Of a stretch of 64,000 nt of DNA, positions 62,548-64,000 are shown piece after piece. This DNA is from Candidatus Poseidoniaceae archaeon (GTDB taxonomy: Archaea; Thermoplasmatota; Poseidoniia; Poseidoniales; Poseidoniaceae), in NCBI GenBank assembly GCA_949372655.1, contig CASIAI010000001.1, forward strand, positions 139,279-203,278. The letters run 5' to 3'. A model generated the notes under the pieces. That model did no database searches and had not been told where the DNA came from. It saw only the letters and a program-made list of their open reading frames with translations. Every line of letters starts with the position of its first letter. Within the stretch, counting starts at the first letter, position 1. Both the position numbers and the translations under genes were made by a program.

Positions 62548-64000
62548 ATGACAGAACCTAATATTATTGTTCAATTAGATGAAAATACAATCGGCCATAT
62601 TGCCGCTGGTGAGGTCGTGGAAAGGCCTGCACAAGTGGTCAAAGAACTAATTGAAAACAGTCTTGATGCCGGTTCTTCTCAGATTAAAATAACCATAGAA
62701 AGGGGTGGTTTCGACCTAATCAAAATAGAAGATAATGGTGGTGGAATTAGAGAACAAGATCTAACCTTATCTTTGGACAGACACGCTACTTCGAAATTGA
62801 AGTCGGCTGAAGATTTACAGAAGATAAATACCTTGGGTTTTCGAGGAGAAGCATTAGCAAGTATTGGTATTGTTTCCAAATTAATGGTAGCAAGCAGACC
62901 TAATGGTTGCGAAGGTCGTTGTATATCAATGGAATTTGGAAATAAGAAAAAAGTAGAACCTTATGGTATGGCTGAAGGTACAAAAATAGAAGTTAAGTCT
63001 CTTTTTGAAAATACTCCTGCCAGACTGTCATTTCAAAGAAGACCTGCAACTGAAAACTCACGTATTGTAGATGTGGTAGTTTCTCATGCAATGGCCAATA
63101 TAGAAACTGGATTCAAACTTGTTAATGATGAAAGAACAATTCTAGACGTACCGAAAAGTGAAACTTTAGCAGATAGGTTGTATGAGATTCTAGGAAGACA
63201 GGCTAACCAATTGATAGAGTTAAAAATACCTAAAATCGATGATGATGCACCTGGTAATGAGAAATGGAAAGGTTGGATCAGTACACCTGATATCACTAGA
63301 GGAAAAGGCGATGATATTTACATTCTAATCAATGAAAGGCCAGTCGCATCTGGACCATTTCAACAAGCTATACGAAGAGGTTACCGAACCAGACTAATGC
63401 AGGGAAGACATCCAATTGCAGTTTTATCTCTTGAGATTCCACCTGATGAAGTAGATGTAAATGTTCATCCGACTAAGCGAGAAGTTCGTCTAAAGCACTC
63501 ATGGAGAGTCTTAGAACGATTAGAAAGAGCAATTTCTAATACATTAGAAGAAGTCCCTACTAATCCAGATTCTGCAGGTGGAATTAAAGAATTACAAGGA
63601 CTAAATTCAGTCGATATTGAGCCTGTTGCTAATTTGTTTAGTAAAAATACACCAATTCCAAATATATCAGAAGCAGCTGGAATTAGCCCTACAATACTTC
63701 CATCTATAGAAGTAAAAAGTGACGTTTCGATTCCTTCTTGGGCAATTGCTGCAGGTTCACAATTAAACCTTCATGGAAGTGAGGCTGATACTCCTAAAGA
63801 TTTGATTAAACCTAGACCTGTATCCTCGTCACAAACACCACAACAGATACTTCCTGGTATGGAAGAAAATCCAATTTCACCAGCCTTATCATCTGCAGAA
63901 AGGGAATTGCATAGATATTCTAAGATTGGTAATCAAATTTCACCTAATGATGAAATGCCTCTTGAAAAAGTAATCAATGATTTACCTAAGATGGAGCCTC
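62548..64000 (+). CDS. mutL: DNA mismatch repair protein MutL, N-terminal part
   Basis: 484 codons are visible before the window ends, so the C-terminal dimerization/endonuclease part is missing. The GHKL ATPase is complete: IAAGEVVERPAQVVKELIEN, ENSLDAGS, IEDNGGGI, DRHATSKL and TLGFRGEALASIG. The S5-like transducer has DEVDVNVHPTKREVR near residue 305. A Pro/Ser-rich linker follows. The ATG at 62548 lies 9 bases after the mutS stop, with GAGGTGG upstream, forming a mutSL unit. Confidence 0.95.
   Translation, partial: MTEPNIIVQLDENTIGHIAAGEVVERPAQVVKELIENSLDAGSSQIKITIERGGFDLIKIEDNGGGIREQDLTLSLDRHATSKLKSAEDLQKINTLGFRGEALASIGIVSKLMVASRPNGCEGRCISMEFGNKKKVEPYGMAEGTKIEVKSLFENTPARLSFQRRPATENSRIVDVVVSHAMANIETGFKLVNDERTILDVPKSETLADRLYEILGRQANQLIELKIPKIDDDAPGNEKWKGWISTPDITRGKGDDIYILINERPVASGPFQQAIRRGYRTRLMQGRHPIAVLSLEIPPDEVDVNVHPTKREVRLKHSWRVLERLERAISNTLEEVPTNPDSAGGIKELQGLNSVDIEPVANLFSKNTPIPNISEAAGISPTILPSIEVKSDVSIPSWAIAAGSQLNLHGSEADTPKDLIKPRPVSSSQTPQQILPGMEENPISPALSSAERELHRYSKIGNQISPNDEMPLEKVINDLPKMEP

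Overview
The window reads as chromosomal DNA from an AT-rich, photic-zone marine archaeon, most likely a Marine Group II euryarchaeote (Candidatus Poseidoniales). Archaeal information-processing genes fix the domain: ribosomal proteins L44e, S27e, L37e and L10e, aIF2-alpha, Nop10, ABCE1, archaeal TyrRS and the PriS primase subunit. The group-level call is inference. It rests on these genes lying beside bacterial-type MutS/MutL, a photolyase with Fe-S cysteines, a giant Ca-binding repeat surface protein, several beta-propeller membrane proteins and two squalene/phytoene synthases. No rRNA, insertion sequence, prophage or CRISPR array was seen.

Layout. 1-3551: heme genes hemA, a hemC-hemD fusion and the start of hemB, overlapping on the minus strand. 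3704-6360: an Old Yellow Enzyme reductase and a photolyase. 6400-7590: decayed genes (an EF-hand/Tudor-like protein split by an in-frame stop, plus a Tudor-knot-like fragment). 7606-14328: a 1449-aa surface protein and an RND/MMPL exporter. 14414-19384: MsrA, P5C dehydrogenase, a small membrane protein, a candidate C/D box sRNA, a PrsW-like protease and a DUF92 protein. 19437-25865: a redoxin-like membrane protein, a Cas4-like nuclease relative, triosephosphate isomerase, a sugar nucleotidyltransferase, a redoxin with a 39-aa Cys-rich microprotein, and a dolichol/phytol-kinase-like protein. 25995-29422: sucC, sucD and primase PriS. 29454-34433: a structured RNA candidate, a zinc-ribbon membrane protein, a 931-aa SF2 helicase and its Pro/Gly-rich zinc-ribbon partner. 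34611-38239: two isoprenyl synthases and glutaryl-CoA dehydrogenase. 38283-46342: propeller proteins, TyrRS, an MCM-N-like protein, ETF beta/alpha and an MBL hydrolase. 46422-49540: purF, L37e and two membrane proteins. 49673-52419: the L44e/S27e/aIF2-alpha/Nop10/PAC2 cluster, tRNA-Ser(CGA) and a ubiquitin-like protein ending in Gly-Gly. 52408-58478: two Cas4-like nuclease-OB proteins, ABCE1 and L10e. 58605-64000: a membrane propeller protein, mutS and partial mutL.

How parts work together. GCDH would pass electrons to the ETF pair, which lies about 4 kb away. SucCD performs substrate-level phosphorylation in the TCA cycle. HemA, HemCD and HemB cover four steps of the C5 heme route; GSA aminomutase is not visible. 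The photolyase, MutSL, primase, helicase and three nuclease relatives make the window rich in DNA maintenance functions. The most original observations are the C/D sRNA, the 29.5-kb RNA with mutually exclusive pairings, the readthrough-or-pseudogene EF-hand locus, the nuclease-OB paralogs, the solitary MCM-N-like protein and a ribosomal protein L44e that has lost its N-terminal zinc cysteines.
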